From contig CAZSUZ010000047.1 in assembly GCA_964610165.1 (NCBI GenBank), positions 1-6,334 on the forward strand: a stretch of 6,334 nt of DNA. The letters run 5' to 3'. Shown here piece after piece: positions 4,264 to 6,334 of this stretch (its first letter is position 1; every line of letters begins with the position of its first letter). The position numbers were made by a program, and so were the translations under genes. Under the pieces are notes generated by a model. It was not told where the DNA came from and made no database searches. It was given only the letters and a program-made list of their open reading frames with translations. The stretch comes from MFZZ01 sp964610165 (GTDB lineage Bacteria; Patescibacteriota; Microgenomatia; UBA1406; GWC2-37-13).

Positions 4264-4749
4264 TTACTTAACTTGTAAGTTTTGTTTTTTAACGATACTC
4301 GCACCATTAACCACCAAACCGCTTTTAATATCGTTTTTTATGGCTGTTTTATCAACGGTTGGTTTATAGTTGAAGTATTTTCCGTCTAGCAAACTTTCGT
4401 TCTCAATTTGCACCGATTCTGATTGTCTAAATGAAAGTTTAAGTGTCGGTGTTTTTACTTCAAAAATTCCATACGATTGCATGGCAAATGATACTGCCTC
4501 TTTTAGTTTATCGTTTGTTGATTCAAGATTGTTTTTGATAGCCGTCAATCGTTTAATTTCGGCATCAATAATATCAACTTCGGATTGGTTTTGCATGATA
4601 ACAAAACCGTAGTTAGTAGCTTTTTGTGTGAGTTCTTCTTGTGTGATTGCTAAACGTTGCTCAAGTTCGGGTGTTAATTCACCACCCGAATTTATTAATG
4701 TTTCGTTTATCTCGTTTAGTTCTTGCTCAATGTGATATAAACTTCTCAT
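4264..4749 (-). CDS. Siphovirus Gp157-like protein
   Basis: Its 161 residues follow the Gp157 layout: an N-terminal helical region (SLYHIEQELNEINETLINSG), a central coiled coil (IDAEIKRLTAIKNNLESTND) and a beta-rich C-terminal part. In that part YGIFEVKTPTLKLSFRQSES is followed by VDKTAIKNDIKSG and a final VNGASIVKKQNLQVK. Gp157 proteins (first described in Streptococcus thermophilus phages, where one was linked to phage resistance) are common next to ssDNA-annealing recombinase genes; the biochemical role is not settled. Here it sits two genes after ERF. Its ATG overlaps the stop of the HNH gene (ATGA, 4746-4749), so the two are probably translationally coupled. Confidence 0.85.
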   Translation of the reverse strand: MRSLYHIEQELNEINETLINSGGELTPELEQRLAITQEELTQKATNYGFVIMQNQSEVDIIDAEIKRLTAIKNNLESTNDKLKEAVSFAMQSYGIFEVKTPTLKLSFRQSESVQIENESLLDGKYFNYKPTVDKTAIKNDIKSGLVVNGASIVKKQNLQVK

Positions 4750-5255
4750 AAGTTTTTAGTTATTCTTGTTCTTTGTTTTTTTAATTTAATTAAGCTTACA
4801 TTTGATATGCTTATACCATATTGTTTAGCTATGTCTTTTTGTGGCTTATTTGAATAATATATTTCAACAGTTTGTTTGTCGGTAATTTTACTATGTCCGT
4901 GATTTTCCCCTGTCGCTTTATTCGCCCTACCTTTTAAGAACATATCTGCAATATTCTCTTTTTGAGTACCTATTTTTAGATGTTCTGGATTTATACATAT
5001 AGTATTATCGCATTTGTGCATTATTACAAAACCTTTTGGTATTTCACCTCCATTAAGATAGTATTTTGAATAAATAAGTCTACTAATCTTAACTGTTTTG
5101 CCATTTACTTTTTTTCTTGGATACCCGCCGTCTATTTTATGAGAATTACAATTATAACATCCATTATTATCTATAATATACGTTATAGGCTTACTACTCC
5201 AGTGATTTTCCATAATTAAAGAATCGAGCGCAGAAGGCTTATCAACAGATTCCAT
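4746..5255 (-). CDS. HNH homing-type endonuclease with C-terminal helix-turn-helix
   Basis: The HNH_3-type zinc-loop motif is clear at residues 76-104: FVIMHKCDNTICINPEHLKI with H80, C82, C87, N89 and H92, then GTQKENIADM. The N-terminal part (NGCYNCNSHKIDGGYPRKKV, then KISRLIYSKYYLNGG) is usual for phage HNH endonucleases of the I-HmuI type. Residues 123-160 (ITDKQTVEIYY...QKDIAKQYGISISNVSLIKL) form a helix-turn-helix that would position the enzyme on DNA. Such genes are typically selfish homing elements of phages. The start may be 5255 or, more like relatives, the in-frame ATG at 5213 (MENHWSSKP). It has its own promoter at 5329-5359 and overlaps the Gp157 gene by four bases. Confidence 0.85.
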   Translation of the reverse strand: MESVDKPSALDSLIMENHWSSKPITYIIDNNGCYNCNSHKIDGGYPRKKVNGKTVKISRLIYSKYYLNGGEIPKGFVIMHKCDNTICINPEHLKIGTQKENIADMFLKGRANKATGENHGHSKITDKQTVEIYYSNKPQKDIAKQYGISISNVSLIKLKKQRTRITKNL

Positions 5256-5328
5256 TAGGAAAGTTGCAACTGCACTCGGAATATTTTATTATTGGTAATA
5301 TATATCATAAAATCTGTGATAAGCAAAG

Positions 5329-5359
5329 CAAATATATATAAAATGGTTTACATTACAAA
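5329..5359 (-). promoter_or_regulatory. Strong Bacteroidota-type promoter upstream of the HNH gene
   Basis: On the minus strand TTTG (5359-5356), a 19-nt spacer and TATATTTG followed by C (5336-5329) fit the -33/-7 consensus with no mismatch. Transcription would start near 5323 and serve HNH, Gp157 and the genes after them. The leader holds a small inverted repeat (TATCA...TGATA, near 5319-5301). It also holds a 17-codon ORF from 5308 whose TAA overlaps the ATG at 5255 (TAATG). Confidence 0.6.
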
Positions 5360-5380
5360 AAAAACTTGACACTAATTTTC

Positions 5381-5992
5381 TCATTGGTTCAAAGTTTTTT
5401 TGATTAACGCTTCGAGTTCGTTTTCAATAGGCTCTAAAAGTTCGTACTTCTTTTTCACCATTTCAATGTTTGGAACGCTACCTTTTAGGATGGCATTAGT
5501 AACCGATAAAAATTGTGGTGTACCACGTTCTAAGTATGGTTTTTTAGCTTCTTGTTTGGGTACTTCGGGCGCAGTAACACGGTCTGGATTGTCAATATCA
5601 TCTTCATCGGTTGCAATGTGGAAATACTTTAGTAGGAAATAACGCTCACCATAAGTAAGTGCAGAACCTACACCTTTGTCCCAATCGTTTTGACCGTTTG
5701 CCCCAAACAAATTTTCGTCTTTATCGCCAGTTTCGGTGTCTACCCATGTGAACCGCATCATTACCTTAGAGTGAATCTCACTTTTTGACCCATTTCGAGT
5801 TGTATAGTCCTGACGTGTGTTTTTAATTCTTAGCACTTCTTGTTTTAGCAAGAGTCCCAATTCATTCATTAAAGGCTTGATAACGCCTATAACTTTATCG
5901 CCAGTAACATATCTATAATTGTTCCCAGCTTTGTCTTTTTCCAACCCCAAAACGTGTTTTTGGATAGTTAGTAGTTTTTGATAGATGTTCAT
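5381..5992 (-). CDS. erf: ERF family single-strand DNA annealing protein
   Basis: ERF proteins bind and anneal single-stranded DNA, and phages use them for recombination and circularisation. The sequence has the expected N-terminus (YQKLLTIQKHVLGLEKDK, then YRYVTGDKVIGVIKPLMNEL). It also has the family signature at residues 107-134 (GVGSALTYGERYFLLKYFHI, then ATDEDDID). The TYGERY/LLKYFHIATDEDD block is the most diagnostic part. At 203 aa the length is typical. The tail (EALIKKTLNQ) is helical, preceded by a Pro/Lys-rich linker around 141-156. The start at 5992 follows the A-rich leader shared with the ORF at 3132. It lies 75 nt after the 67-aa gene and 125 nt before the HNH gene. Confidence 0.92.
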   Translation of the reverse strand: MNIYQKLLTIQKHVLGLEKDKAGNNYRYVTGDKVIGVIKPLMNELGLLLKQEVLRIKNTRQDYTTRNGSKSEIHSKVMMRFTWVDTETGDKDENLFGANGQNDWDKGVGSALTYGERYFLLKYFHIATDEDDIDNPDRVTAPEVPKQEAKKPYLERGTPQFLSVTNAILKGSVPNIEMVKKKYELLEPIENELEALIKKTLNQ

Positions 5993-6067
5993 TTTGCTTG
6001 TGTTTTAATGTGATGCAATATTTCGCTATTACTTTTGATTTCCAAAATTTTATGAAAGGAAAGTTTT

Positions 6068-6271
6068 TTAGAATGGTAGCGAACTTTCGTCAAACTCCGC
6101 ACTCGCTCTTTCTTGAACGTGCGCTTGGTATTGTTGCTCGTCATTGTTTTGTTTCGGTGCGCTTTTACCAACCGTTTCAATTTTAGACATCATTTCTTCA
6201 TTGCTCAAAGATTGGTTTTCAATCAATGTAACAATTTCAAATATTTTGTGAGCCTCTAGCCTTGTGTTCAT
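6068..6271 (-). CDS. Small phage protein with SSB-like acidic C-terminal tail (67 aa)
   Basis: The protein has a helical N-terminal half (MNTRLEAHKIFEIVTLIENQ), then a Gln/Asn-rich linker (PKQNNDEQQYQAHVQERASA) and ends EFDESSLPF. That ending closely resembles the acidic peptide of bacterial single-stranded DNA-binding proteins (such as DFDDDIPF), which recruits repair and replication partners. No OB-fold fits in 67 residues. The start at 6271 follows AAAAAAAGCAAATG. A GTG at 6307 would extend it into the hairpin repeat and is less likely. It is the first gene visible of the cluster, immediately upstream of ERF, which suits a role in recruiting or modulating recombination proteins. That role is inference. 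Confidence 0.7.
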   Translation of the reverse strand: MNTRLEAHKIFEIVTLIENQSLSNEEMMSKIETVGKSAPKQNNDEQQYQAHVQERASAEFDESSLPF

Positions 6272-6281
6272 TTGCTTTTTT

Positions 6282-6330
6282 TTTACAAAATGGGAGCGAA
6301 AGCCCACTCATCAGCTTTGCTGTGGGTGGG
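6282..6330 (+). repeat. GC-rich hairpin repeat, copy 3
   Basis: This copy matches 3216-3265 over nearly its whole length, including TTTACAAAATGGGAGCGAAA and the CATCAGC-TTT-GCTGTGGGTGGG hairpin. Differences are one missing A (a bulge in copy 1) and a C to T change that leaves a G-T wobble, so the stem is kept. After GTGGG it reads ATGA instead of the TAGTTCAC found in the other copies. It lies just upstream of the 67-aa gene, at the far end of the phage-type cluster from copy 1. Confidence 0.6.
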
Positions 6331-6334
6331 ATGA

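Noticed and set aside
5989..6180. 63-codon minus ORF ending in ATGA at the ERF start
   Set aside because: It overlaps the 67-aa gene in another frame over 6068-6180, is strongly basic without a domain, and its end is the A-rich ERF leader, which also occurs without it upstream of 3132.

Overview
This AT-rich window looks like DNA from a Bacteroidota bacterium or one of its phages. Every supported gene is on the minus strand. Start codons follow A-rich leaders rather than Shine-Dalgarno boxes. Several upstream regions carry the Bacteroidota promoter pattern TTTG, 18-20 nt, TAnnTTTG. No RNA genes, integrase, transposase or CRISPR array were found.

Region 1 (about 1-3067) reads as an integron-like gene-cassette array with no integrase in view. 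Five complete attC-like sites (488-619, 870-1477, 2088-2218, 2458-2592, 2935-3067) and the right half of a sixth (to 59) separate five cassettes. Each site has an outer ...AAC / GTT... core pair. The left core of a site is complementary to the GTT core at the start of the same cassette, as expected if each cassette once closed as a circle. Inside the cores are 18-21 nt stem arms around a loop of 72-74 nt. The exception is the second site, whose loop is about 549 nt and holds a complete endonuclease VII-like HNH gene with its own promoter. Cassette proteins are mostly of unknown function: a small coiled coil, a putative zinc-ribbon protein, and three uncharacterised proteins. They run toward the left end of their cassette, and two start inside their own attC loop.

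Region 2 (about 3068-3305) is a junction. It has overlapping back-to-back promoter-like signals. The minus one would drive a 46-codon ORF that reads through the last attC and into the array. It also has GC-rich hairpin repeats resembling IS200/IS605-type ends.

Region 3 (3306-6271) is a phage-type early/recombination cluster. In transcription order it encodes a 67-aa protein with an SSB-like acidic tail, an ERF single-strand annealing protein, an HNH homing-type endonuclease preceded by its own promoter, a Siphovirus Gp157-like protein, two small unknowns and a MazG-like protein. Two junctions are ATGA overlaps, which suggests translational coupling. A 50-bp repeat lies at both ends of this cluster (3216-3265 and 6282-6330). 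Whether the whole piece is a prophage beside a cassette array, or a phage genome carrying one, cannot be decided from the window.
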